From contig NHNW01000078.1 in the NCBI GenBank assembly GCA_002786025.1, positions 63,578 to 127,577 on the forward strand: a stretch of 64,000 nt of DNA, in the 5' to 3' direction. Below, one piece after another: positions 50,353 to 59,181 of this stretch. Position 1 is the stretch's first letter; each line of letters begins with the position of its first letter. The position numbers and the translations under genes are program-made. The notes beneath the pieces were generated by a model. That model searched no databases. It was not told where the DNA came from and was given only the letters and a program-made list of their open reading frames with translations. This DNA comes from Zasmidium citrigriseum. Lineage: Eukaryota > Ascomycota > Dothideomycetes > Mycosphaerellales > Mycosphaerellaceae.

Positions 50353-52107
50353 TTACTCCCCACCACCCAGCAAACCCGCCTTCTGCAACGCCTCGACATC
50401 CCCACCAGCCTCCATAACAGCCCTCATAGCCGCCTGACTCAACCTCCTCCTCTTATCAGCAGCCTCCTTCTCCCTCCTCGCTTTCGTCTTCGAACTCCCC
50501 GAAGGAGCCACACCGCTCAAGATCTTATTACTATCCGACGGGGTAAAGTTCACAAAACCGCCTCCCTTTTCCCCACCTTGAGGATGGCGCGGGGTCGAGT
50601 TTGTTGATTTGGTCCGACGGTGTCGTGATGCGCGTCGCGAGCCCGCGGAAGGCCGTCGGGAGCGGGAATCGGTTGCTGGTGGGGAGGGAGAGCGGGAGAA
50701 GCGCCGGTGGGGTGTTGTGGGGTGGGTGTTGCGTTGGCGGGTTGGGAGGAGGGGCAGGCCGTTGGGGAGGGAGGGGACGTAGAAGGGGCTTGCGGCGGAC
50801 ATGGGTGGGGATTGACTTGATGGGTTGGGCATTAGGGATGTGTCTGGCATCGTGGTGTAGTTGGAGACCAGGTTGGGATCGCAGCTGATTCCTAGCCCGA
50901 AGCTATCGTTGCCAAGGTCGGCAAAGGGGTCTTGATTCGAGAAGGGACCTGATAGCGGCGCTGAGGATGGCTCTGCGAAGGGTGCTGCGGTCCATGGATC
51001 GTCGACCGGTGAGCTCGAGAAGCCAAAGTCGAAAGACTGGATTCTGTTGGCCGATAGTGTCCCATCATCACCACACAGAGGAGCTGTATCATTCAGGGGT
51101 ATTGTCTGGGTCGTATAGGGATTCGTGGGCAGCGGTGGACCCGCATCGAAATACGACAGCTGTCCATGACCACCAGGACTCAACAACGGCGAAGCGATGG
51201 GCGTATGAATCCGTGCAGCCTGCTGAAACGTACTCGCCAAGGGAGAAATCTGATCGTCGCACCCAGGCACCGGGGGCCCATAAGCAACCGGCGATCCGAA
51301 AGCAGCGAAAACATCCTGCGTCGACCTGGCCGAAGGCGGCGGCGAATCTGGAAACGCGTACGACGCCGGTAGCTTGATCTCAAACTTCTTCGGGCTCCCT
51401 TGGATGCGCTCCGCCCACACGTCCTTGAAGCCGGCGCGGTAGCGGGACGGGTTCATCATCTTGGATGGCGAGGCATTGGGCTTGCGGATCGTGGCATATG
51501 GGTTGATGGCTGCTGAAGCTGGAGGCTTCGTCACCCCCATTGGTCGTCCACGTGAGACTGAGCGAACATTGGTGACACTGCGCTGGGTCGGCGTCTTGCT
51601 TCCGTTTGCAGCAAAGGCGCGAGATGTCTGGCGCTGTACGGAGCGTGATTGGTGGGTGGGTGACGGCGGTAAGGCTGGTGGCGAAGGATACCCCCCAAGG
51701 CTGAGGAAGTCGGGATGTGACTTGGTCGATCTCAGCTTCTGCTGTCTCTTCTCGCACTCTGCAGCATTTTGCTCCAAAGCACGGAGCTTCTTCGTCCAGA
51801 AGTCACCTGGGGCTTTCGCTTTGGGCTGTCTGGCCTCTGTCTCCACACTCTTCACTGAGGGCGCATCGCCTAAGGAAGGATTAGGCGAGGTAGCAGATGT
51901 CTGATTGCTTTGTTCGCTGGAGCCAGAGAAGTCGAAGAGGTTGCCAGAGTCATCCGAGCTGCTTCTTTCACGCTTGCCCTCGCCAAAGTCGAAGAGGTCG
52001 TCGCCCTCAAGGTACTGGTCAAAGACATTGTTGCAGAGGCTTGACCACTCGGGCTCTTTGTTTGTTGGCCGGAAATGGTAATTCGGCTTTCGATCAACGA
52101 CAGCCAT
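50353..52107 (-). CDS. Disordered protein with conserved ends, 584 aa
   Basis: Single exon starting MAVVDRKPNYHFRPTNKEPE. The N-terminus has acidic-aromatic boxes (YLEGDDLFDFGEG and SGNLFDFSGSS) and a helical region with FWTKKLRALEQNAAECEKRQ. The middle is Pro/Ser-rich. The C-terminus has an Arg/Ser patch (RRPSAGSRRASRHRRTKSTN) and then a block that looks strongly conserved: GGFVNFTPSDSNKILSGVAP, SGSSKTKARREKEAADKRRR and LSQAAMRAVMEAGGDVEALQ. I have seen this C-terminal block in fungal hypothetical and development-related proteins but cannot attach a function. The basic patches suggest a nuclear protein. Converges on the P450 gene (171 bases between stops). Confidence 0.75.
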   Translation of the reverse strand: MAVVDRKPNYHFRPTNKEPEWSSLCNNVFDQYLEGDDLFDFGEGKRERSSSDDSGNLFDFSGSSEQSNQTSATSPNPSLGDAPSVKSVETEARQPKAKAPGDFWTKKLRALEQNAAECEKRQQKLRSTKSHPDFLSLGGYPSPPALPPSPTHQSRSVQRQTSRAFAANGSKTPTQRSVTNVRSVSRGRPMGVTKPPASAAINPYATIRKPNASPSKMMNPSRYRAGFKDVWAERIQGSPKKFEIKLPASYAFPDSPPPSARSTQDVFAAFGSPVAYGPPVPGCDDQISPLASTFQQAARIHTPIASPLLSPGGHGQLSYFDAGPPLPTNPYTTQTIPLNDTAPLCGDDGTLSANRIQSFDFGFSSSPVDDPWTAAPFAEPSSAPLSGPFSNQDPFADLGNDSFGLGISCDPNLVSNYTTMPDTSLMPNPSSQSPPMSAASPFYVPSLPNGLPLLPTRQRNTHPTTPHRRFSRSPSPPATDSRSRRPSAGSRRASRHRRTKSTNSTPRHPQGGEKGGGFVNFTPSDSNKILSGVAPSGSSKTKARREKEAADKRRRLSQAAMRAVMEAGGDVEALQKAGLLGGGE

Positions 52108-52575
52108 GGCTGTGGCTTCGATCGATGTATGAGGGGTAGGGTCGGCGTAGGGAAGGGGGAGAGGCGACGGGAGGGTCGAGGTAGTCAGAACGAGAGTGAC
52201 AGCACTTTGGTCGGGGATTTGAGAAGTGTAGAAACCTGCCGCAAAAGGCCATGGTGGTCACCTGGGAGATATACCATCGACACAGGGCTATTGTAAGTGC
52301 CCCTCCCAGCCCACTCCATTCCAAGTGGTAGTCCAAGGAACAATCCAGATTGGTTCAAGCGGTTGCTAGTCGCCTCGTGGTGACGTGGGATGTGAGAATG
52401 GTTTTGTCGCAGGTTGCATTCCTCCTTGCTGCCAGGGCTGGGCGTGGAATGCGGGATCTTTCACGCACTTCTGATGTCTCGAAGGCGCAGAATCGTATTA
52501 GCCGAGGATCTCGAGCGAATCGATGCTCTTCTTCGTGCCATTGTAATCGCCAATGCTCCGCCATGTGACCATTGT
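52108..52575. other. Intergenic, 0.47 kb
   Basis: Promoter of the 584-aa gene plus 3' flank of the DUF7053 gene (both minus strand). No further gene. Confidence 0.5.
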
Positions 52576-53841
52576 TCACCCCGGTTCCACGGCGTTTGGG
52601 TCTTGCCTCCTCCATCCTGCACCCCATGCACGTAGCGGCGCCGGGATCAAGTCTCTATCCAGCGGTGAATCCAACGGCAATTGCGCTTGAGTAGCTGAAA
52701 GCTCAGCAACCTCACTTGGTCGCCGCGTTCTGAGACGCTCACTGATGCCAGGTTCTCCAAATGAGCCAAATCCGTAGAAGGCAGCAGGAGATTGCTGTAT
52801 CGAACCCGCAGGGCTCGTCGGCATCGTAAGTGGTGAAGGAAAGTGCGGCGTCCTCAGTCCTGGATACGAAGAACAGCCCTCCTCATGAAGACCGCCGGTA
52901 CAGAGACACTTATCTTTGGCCGGTGATCCTACAAGTTCGCGAGGGTAGCCGTCGTCCACGTCAGGAGATGCGGCAGCAGAAGACTGTTGAGAGTAGGAAG
53001 AGTTGGATGGCAAAGAGATGGCATAGAAAGGCTTCGACTTATTCTGTTGGATTCGGCGGAATAGATCGTCCTGAGTGACGTCGTCTGGATGGAAGAACGA
53101 ACAGCTGGGGTTGTGCATGGTTCCTTCACACGCGCAGTGAGGTGGGTAGGAGTAGTGAATGGTCGGTTGGCTCCATGCAGGGCCTTGATCCGAGTTGGAA
53201 GAGGTCGTCCTGGCCAGCAGTGACGCATCTCGCTCGAATCCAACATCGTGCTCCACAGTCCGTGAGGTAGGACGTTCCCAGAGAGAAGGACCTCGCAGGC
53301 TGCCTCGTCCTCGCCCATCCAACTGCTCAGCTCTCGCAACAATCTTATCGGCCACAACCAGATGTGACTTCTTCAGATTTCTCTTCACAAAATTACTCAT
53401 AAACACATTACACCGTAGATCCACCTCTTCCTTGATATACAACCCATCTCTTGGTACATTGACTCCCAACTCTGCAGGAGCTCTAGGCTCTCCCGGCATA
53501 GATCCACCCACACTCCATTTGCTCCTGATATCCACACCCCCAGGAGCAAAGACGTGCGTCTGTAGCCCTCGAGGGAGGTTGTAAAAGCACGCCTTGTACA
53601 CCACCTCGCCTTTTACCGCTCCGCCAGGGAGGTAATTGATCCTATCCGTGATCTCATACCAGACAGCCTTCTCAGCCTCATCAGGCGCAGCATTTGGCGG
53701 CGGATCGGTAGTCTCATGCCGTAGAACCAGCGGGTTCAGCTCGATCATGGCATGGTGATCGTGAAGGTGGGCGATAACCGCATCGCGCGAGATCGACGGC
53801 GGCAGGGGCGTGATGTTCGTTATGAAGGAACGTTTCGACAT
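52576..53841 (-). CDS. DUF7053-type fungal protein, 421 aa
   Basis: Single exon from ATG 53841 (MSKRSFITNITPLPPSISRD). Residues 1-180 match a conserved fungal domain that I recall as DUF7053: MIELNPLVLRHETTDPPP, VWYEITDRINYLPGGAVKGE, YKACFYNLPRGLQTHVFAPG, a beta-rich START-like pattern, ending FVKRNLKKSHLVVADKIV. A hydrophobic ligand pocket is possible by analogy but unproven. The remaining 240 residues are Ser/Pro-rich, with two short Cys/His clusters (PHCACEGTMHNPSCSFFH and CLCTGGLHEEGC) that resemble each other: CxC(x)n-H-x(2,3)-C. The frame upstream of the ATG lacks a start. Confidence 0.85.
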   Translation of the reverse strand: MSKRSFITNITPLPPSISRDAVIAHLHDHHAMIELNPLVLRHETTDPPPNAAPDEAEKAVWYEITDRINYLPGGAVKGEVVYKACFYNLPRGLQTHVFAPGGVDIRSKWSVGGSMPGEPRAPAELGVNVPRDGLYIKEEVDLRCNVFMSNFVKRNLKKSHLVVADKIVARAEQLDGRGRGSLRGPSLWERPTSRTVEHDVGFERDASLLARTTSSNSDQGPAWSQPTIHYSYPPHCACEGTMHNPSCSFFHPDDVTQDDLFRRIQQNKSKPFYAISLPSNSSYSQQSSAAASPDVDDGYPRELVGSPAKDKCLCTGGLHEEGCSSYPGLRTPHFPSPLTMPTSPAGSIQQSPAAFYGFGSFGEPGISERLRTRRPSEVAELSATQAQLPLDSPLDRDLIPAPLRAWGAGWRRQDPNAVEPG

Positions 53842-54816
53842 TTCGGGTGTCACCTGGAGGGAGGAAGATGATCCATGATCTGTGAGAGCTGGGTGGAATA
53901 TGAGCGAGCCCGCTCGCTAAATATATAGATCGAAGGATTCGCGAGGCTGTGCGGGTAAGACTCGCTAATGCAGAGGCGTTGTGTGACAGCTCGGTTGAAG
54001 AGCGAGACCTGCCCTACCATTCGGAAGTGTTGACTGCTTTCTGTTACAGTGTCCATGGTTGCAACCTCAGCTACTCGCCGTTGGTTGAAACTGGCAGACC
54101 AAGAGCGGGGAGCGGATGAAGTTGAGATGAAGACGGCCGGCATCGTGCTTTCCTAACAAACTTTCTTAGCCCGAGGCTTGTTCTCTCACCTAATTCGCAG
54201 TCTTCTTCTCAAAACTACCCAAATATCACCCATACTCAGGCGTGCCAGCGTCGACAGGCCTGAGAGCCGCTGAGTATTCTCACATCGTCATGTTGCTCAG
54301 CGTGGCATCTTCAGCGACGCCACGCCGCTGACCTTCCACGCTGCCGGACCAGTTTCCTCCAAACCCTCTTTGTCTCCGAACAAACCGCGAAGACCGGGCG
54401 GTCAGGACGACCTTTCGAAGGCCGAGCAGCGACTCACGACGCCAGATGCAATGCGATGTGAAAGCCGGCCTTCGACATGACTTCCATCTCAGTGAAGTCG
54501 ATGGCATCCAGCTTGCCAGCTCATGGGTACCAAGGTTCAGTATGGATCCCGCGGGACGAACCATCTCATAGCGTCATGATTCGCCATCCTATTTTCCTAC
54601 ATTTCGTTGCCTACCTTTCCCTATTCTTCATCTACCTCTATACATTCCCCACCTGTTCTACTGCGCCGATCGACAAGCTTCCTTGCATGCTGCACAGAAT
54701 CTACACTGTACGACATAGGATGCAGCAATCAGTCACTACCGCCACCTTTCAGTCAGAGTACCGCATTCCCGTCAACGAGAAATCATCACAGAGGAAGCAC
54801 TACGAATTCCGTCAAA
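53842..54816. other. Divergent promoter region, 0.98 kb
   Basis: Between the DUF7053 gene (minus) and the antiporter (plus). Contains a palindrome plus TATA-like site (listed separately). The antiporter frame is open upstream to about 54607, but that part lacks coding bias and precedes the first membrane helix. Confidence 0.5.
53903..53930 (-). promoter_or_regulatory. Inverted repeat beside a TATA-like box upstream of the DUF7053 gene
   Basis: AGCGAGC-CC-GCTCGCT at 53903-53918 is a perfect 7-bp inverted repeat with a 2-base spacer. Directly upstream on the minus strand, at about 53918-53930, is an ATCTATATATTTAG sequence, about 80 bases before ATG 53841. The pair looks like a core promoter with a dimeric factor site at or near the transcription start. 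No factor is named. Confidence 0.4.
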
Positions 54817-56337
54817 ATGGTCTGGAGTCAAATCGAACCGACACCACCACATATCAGCTACCTCCTACTATCAACATTCCTAATTAGCTACGTCCTATTC
54901 ACAAACTTCCTGCGCAACCGCCTCCATCTCTCCGAACCTCCCATCGCTCTCCTCGTCGGCGTACTTCTAGGCCCCTACGTCCTTGGATGGATCACCCCGA
55001 ACTTCTGCGCCTCGTCCGGATGCGGCGCCGGCGTCGACTTTCGAGGCGTTGATCCTGGACGTCAAGGTTGGGGCTGGGGCGACAATGTCGTCCAGGAAGT
55101 CACTCGAGTCATCGTCGGCATACAGGTCTTTGCCGTTGGTGTTGAGTTGCCCAAGGACTATGCGAGAAAGCACTGGAAATCTGTGGGAATGATGTTGGGA
55201 CCTGTCATGGCTGCTGGTTGGGTTATGTGCGCTTTCTTCTGCTGGGCGATTTTCCAGGTCGATGTTCCTACGGCTATGGTGATTTCTGCGTGTCTGACAC
55301 CAACGGATCCTGTCCTGGCGGCGAGTATCCTCTCCAACAGCCAGTTCAGCGATCGCGTGCCGAAGAGGTTGAGGGACATGCTATCTGCTGAGTCTGGTTG
55401 CAACGATGGCATCTCCTTCCCATTCCTGTACTTGGGACTCTACTTCCTCACGCAACCAACCAACGGCATCGCCCTCAAAGACTGGTTTCTCATCACGATC
55501 CTCTGGCAATGCGTCTTCGGCACCTTCATAGGCCTCGTCATCGGCACCACCTTCAACAAAGTCCTTCGATTTAGTGATGAGAGGAACTATGTCGATCGTG
55601 CTGGCTTTGTCGTGTTCTACCTGCTGCTGGCTATCTTCTCCATTGGCGTTGGCTCGACGCTGGGATCTGACGACTTTCTAGTTGCTTTCGGTGCTGGATA
55701 CGGCTTTGCTAGAGATGGCTGGTTCGCTGAGAAGACCAAGGAGGCCAATCTCCCGAATGTCATCGATCTGATGCTGAACAGCGCCATGTTCGTATATCTA
55801 GGCACTATTATCCCGTGGGAGCAATTCCAACCGCAGTATGCCATGGACTGGGTCACACCTGGTCGACTTGTGTCGTTCTTGGTCCTGGTCTTACTCTTCA
55901 GAAGAATACCTGTCATGATTGCGATCTACCGATTGGTGCCGGATATCCATACATTGAGAGAAGCCATCTTCTGCGGCCACTTCGGTCCCATGGGTCTTGG
56001 GGCACTGTTCCTCGCGATCGAAGCACGTGCAGTCCTGGAGAATGGCACCAGCACCCCCGATGCACACCCTCCAGCATACGGCAATCCATACACGTCTCGC
56101 GAGAGGGCTATTGCAACTGTCTGGCCAGTCATTTCCTTCGTTGTGTTTGGCAGCACGCTCGTACATGGACTCAGTGTTCTGGCAATGAGTCTTTTCACCC
56201 ACTTCACCAAGGATAAAGCAGTCCGTGAGCCACTCTTGGATTCCGAAACGAACCCCGTCGAGAACATTGAGCAACATGAGGAGCGATACCATGATGATCC
56301 TGAAGATGACATCGAGGCAGCGCATGGACGTTCATGA
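54817..56337 (+). CDS. NHA1: Plasma-membrane Na+(K+)/H+ antiporter, Nha1/Sod2-like, 506 aa
   Basis: Single exon from ATG 54817 (AAA at -3 to -1; MVWSQIEPTPPHISYLLLST). About twelve hydrophobic segments follow. Family landmarks: PPIALLVGVLLGPYVLGW near the start, the transport-site motif CLTPTDPVLAASILSN (about residues 160-175) and ESGCNDGISFPFLYLG (about 192-207) with the Asn-Asp pair, then GHFGPMGLGALFLAIEARA. These fit the fungal Nha1 group of the CPA family, which exports Na+ or K+ in exchange for protons. Nha1 proteins often have a tail of several hundred residues; here it is only about 45 acidic residues, like fission yeast Sod2. Confidence 0.92.
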   Translation: MVWSQIEPTPPHISYLLLSTFLISYVLFTNFLRNRLHLSEPPIALLVGVLLGPYVLGWITPNFCASSGCGAGVDFRGVDPGRQGWGWGDNVVQEVTRVIVGIQVFAVGVELPKDYARKHWKSVGMMLGPVMAAGWVMCAFFCWAIFQVDVPTAMVISACLTPTDPVLAASILSNSQFSDRVPKRLRDMLSAESGCNDGISFPFLYLGLYFLTQPTNGIALKDWFLITILWQCVFGTFIGLVIGTTFNKVLRFSDERNYVDRAGFVVFYLLLAIFSIGVGSTLGSDDFLVAFGAGYGFARDGWFAEKTKEANLPNVIDLMLNSAMFVYLGTIIPWEQFQPQYAMDWVTPGRLVSFLVLVLLFRRIPVMIAIYRLVPDIHTLREAIFCGHFGPMGLGALFLAIEARAVLENGTSTPDAHPPAYGNPYTSRERAIATVWPVISFVVFGSTLVHGLSVLAMSLFTHFTKDKAVREPLLDSETNPVENIEQHEERYHDDPEDDIEAAHGRS

Positions 56338-56343
56338 TATCCT

Positions 56344-57846
56344 TCACTTGTTCTCACTGTCATATAAGAGCTTTAGACGGCCCTGCATAGCCCCTTGCAG
56401 TTTCTCCAATGTCTTCACCGGCAGCTCACTGGAATGGAATCCGACGCCAAGTTCCTGGCTTGTATACCACGAAGCTCGATCCATATTACCGCTGCCAAAG
56501 ACGATGGCCCCGTGATCGACGACCGTCAACTTCAAATGCGACTGGACTGGCTCGGCGCCTCCACTGATACCGCTCTTGCTCACGACCTTCGGTTGGTAGT
56601 ACGAGATTTGAAGTCGACCTGGCTTGATAAGCCCTGACTCCTCGTCCGAACGTTTCCTGAGCATCTTCCGATGGCGCTTTATAAGAGTCTTCATGCAGCG
56701 AGCTGTCGTCGTCCCGGCTGTCACAAGCTGCTCCAGAATCATCAGCCTCTCACTGGTATTGATCTTGACGTCAACGCCACGTTTCAAGGCATCCAGGAGC
56801 GCGTTTAGGACCGGCGGAGAAGTCACATTCGGCGTCTGCAGAAATATCTCCTTCTTGGCATCGGCGAAGAGCCTCAAAAGCTCCAGGTTCAGAGCAGTCT
56901 TGGGTGGAGGGGCACACTGCTGCCAAGGGAGTCGAAAGTTGGGGTTTCGATTATGTTCTGAGGGCAAGAACTTGCAAGGAACATCGTTCAGGCGGATGGC
57001 GTCGGGTTGGGAGGGCAACTCGCCATCGAGACTCGTCTCGTCCTGGAAGCGCCCTCGTGTGCTGTTGGGGGACTGGATCGATGGTTCCCTTTCCCCAGCA
57101 TTCGCCCATTTCTCCCGCCAGAAAGTTAGAAAAGAGTCCACAATGGGTCCGCTGAGCTCGACGCATCCCTCAAACCAGTCTTCCCAGGAAACATTGCAGG
57201 AAGGCAGGAACACTCGTGTCTTATCAATAATGACAAACTTCGGATGCCACACACTAAACGGCAAAAAGAAAATACTCTTAATCTCCAAATCCAATCCCGC
57301 AAGATCCTCTTCAGATAGCAGCCCCAACTTCTTAGTCCACTCGTCAGGTCGATACGTCCGTCCAGCCGGCGAAGCCGTATGAAACAATTTCTGAAACAAC
57401 GAACTCGAAGAAAATCCAATTCGCACTTTGATCTTCTTTCCTTTCTGCAAAGCCGAGCTGCTCAGTTTGAGCAGACTTTCGTTTAGTGCATCGCGGGTTT
57501 GGGATCGTGCCCAGAAACAGGTTATGAGGATGACTTCGTGTTGGGCGGTTTCGAGGGCGGGGAGGATTGTGTCTTTGTAGATGCTGTAGCCGGTTCCGAA
57601 GGTTACGCCGTGGATGTTGGATCGGTTTTCCATTTGGGTTTGGGGGTGGTGGTGATGGAAGAATGGAGGGTTGGATGATGGGGATGGCTGGTGTCGTTGC
57701 CAGGATTGGGGAGGAGCCAATCGGTGGGGTTCCTGTACCCATGGCTGTTGATCGGTAGAGTCCGAAAAGATATATTGAGGGTGAGAGGTCGGTCTCCGTG
57801 TGAAAGTAGATGAGGGAGTTGAATCACGAGGACGAGAGTGCATCAT
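56344..57846 (-). CDS. Phospholipase D-superfamily protein (two HKD-type motifs), 500 aa
   Basis: Single exon, start MMHSRPRDSTPSSTFTRRPT. The first 75 residues are Pro/His-rich and disordered. Two HKD-type motifs are present: HPKFVIIDKTRVFLPSCN (His201, Lys203, Asp208) and HLKLTVVDHGAIVFGSGN (His437, Lys439, Asp444). Both keep H-x-K-x(4)-D plus the downstream S/G-x-N. The segment EVILITCFWARSQTRDALNE precedes the first, as in bacterial-type PLD-like phosphotransferases and nucleases. There is no PX, PH or C2 domain, so it is not Spo14-type PLD; it could act on phospholipid headgroups, cardiolipin or nucleic acid. Its stop lies six bases past the antiporter stop, so the 3' UTRs must overlap. 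Confidence 0.85.
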   Translation of the reverse strand: MMHSRPRDSTPSSTFTRRPTSHPQYIFSDSTDQQPWVQEPHRLAPPQSWQRHQPSPSSNPPFFHHHHPQTQMENRSNIHGVTFGTGYSIYKDTILPALETAQHEVILITCFWARSQTRDALNESLLKLSSSALQKGKKIKVRIGFSSSSLFQKLFHTASPAGRTYRPDEWTKKLGLLSEEDLAGLDLEIKSIFFLPFSVWHPKFVIIDKTRVFLPSCNVSWEDWFEGCVELSGPIVDSFLTFWREKWANAGEREPSIQSPNSTRGRFQDETSLDGELPSQPDAIRLNDVPCKFLPSEHNRNPNFRLPWQQCAPPPKTALNLELLRLFADAKKEIFLQTPNVTSPPVLNALLDALKRGVDVKINTSERLMILEQLVTAGTTTARCMKTLIKRHRKMLRKRSDEESGLIKPGRLQISYYQPKVVSKSGISGGAEPVQSHLKLTVVDHGAIVFGSGNMDRASWYTSQELGVGFHSSELPVKTLEKLQGAMQGRLKLLYDSENK

Positions 57847-58167
57847 TTGAAGGCGCTCTGAATCACATGTGTTGGGAGTTGTAGCCTGATATACCTGACT
57901 TCATGCTAGAACTTGCCACTACTGCTCTCTCACGGGCACACTTTTGACGATGTTCGCAGGGCTTCACATTGACCAAACCTCAATCGATCCAACAGACGCT
58001 CTCGAGAAGTATAGTCCTGTAATGCCAGGAAGTGACTGAAAGGATGATGTTGTAGAGTGAGGATGCAATTTCAGGATATACAACTTTGCCCCTCGATGCA
58101 ATTATCGATTCTGTGATGTCTTCTTCTCAATAAGTCGTAACGTCGCCCATCGTACTTCGTTGTCTCA
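57847..58167. other. Intergenic, 0.32 kb
   Basis: Promoter of the PLD-like gene and 3' flank of the next minus-strand gene. Nothing else seen. Confidence 0.5.
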
Positions 58168-58759
58168 TCACTTCGAGCCGCCAAACCAGGAGGACACGCC
58201 CTTCTTGGCCTTCTCTGCGCCCTGCCAACAATGTCAGCACATGTATCCAAATCATCACCCATCGCCATCATCTCCGCCAGCCCATCTGTGTCCTTCTCTT
58301 CCAGGCGTGCAAAACAGCTTCTCACTCACCTCGGTCACATTCTTGTCAAAGGAGTCGATGGCAGCGTTGGCATTCTTCTGAACGTTCTTGGCAGTCGAGT
58401 CCAGCTGCTGGCCAGCGTCTTTGCGGTATTGTTCCAACTTTGCATCGACTTTAGAGGCTTCGTCTTTCGCGTCTCGGGCCAGTGCGTTTACCTTGCTGCT
58501 GATCTGCTGACTGGCGGCCTCGGCGTCCTTTTGGGCTTCCTTGCCAGAGCCGGGCAGTTGTCCTTTGATGTCGTTGGAGATCTTGGCCGCGTCGGCTGTT
58601 GGAACAGTATGTTAGATCCAGTGTCGACAGGTGCTATGTATTTGACAGACCTTCGGCCTTCTTCTGGGCAACCTTGGGGTCACCGCCGGCCTGGTAGAAG
58701 TAGTAGCCAACGCCGGCCAACAGGGCGGCACCACCGTAGGTAACTGCGCGGTTGGACAT
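58168..58759 (-). CDS. Small N-anchored helical protein (annotated elsewhere as calcofluor white hypersensitive protein), 142 aa
   Basis: Three exons: 58759-58651, 58595-58330, 58221-58168, with introns of 55 and 108 nt. The N-terminus MSNRAVTYGGAALLAGVGYY is a short Gly/Ala-rich membrane segment. A long Ala/Lys/Asp/Glu helix follows (ADAAKISNDIKGQLPGSGKE and KLEQYRKDAGQQLDSTAKNV), with 11-residue LEA- or apolipoprotein-like periodicity. The last exon encodes the conserved end GAEKAKKGVSSWFGGSK. Fungal homologues carry the name calcofluor white hypersensitive protein by transfer; the mechanism is not established. An N-terminal anchor in the outer mitochondrial or ER membrane is inferred. Confidence 0.85.
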
Positions 58760-59181
58760 GGTTGCGAGTGTGGAGTGTTGTTGATTGGTAGGAGGTTCGT
58801 AGACACGCGACGGAGGAGATGTGTTTGGTTGACGGTGAGACGGTCAGGTACAGATTGGCAGGTTATGAAGAAGAAAGGCCGCCATGACAACCGAGCTCGT
58901 CTGTCAATGCAGTCACCTGCTCGTCACCAATCGCAGACGCTCCTGCCCACCTCGTGTCAAGCTCCTGCCACAAAGACGACGAGTGACGCAATGGCCGTGA
59001 ATTGTGGCACGAGCTTTCTCCACGCCAAGCCGACTCCACTCGCGGGCCAGAAGGAACGCTCGTGGCTGAGCATTTGACTTTGGCCTTGCGAAGCGTGTTG
59101 CGCGACGATTCGCACCACTGCAACGACAACAACGATTTCTTCCCTTCGCAGGCCACGGACAACGAGGATGAACAGAGGACG
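58760..59181. other. Divergent promoter, 0.42 kb
   Basis: Between the small helical protein (minus) and the dysferlin-domain gene (plus). No named elements. Confidence 0.5.
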
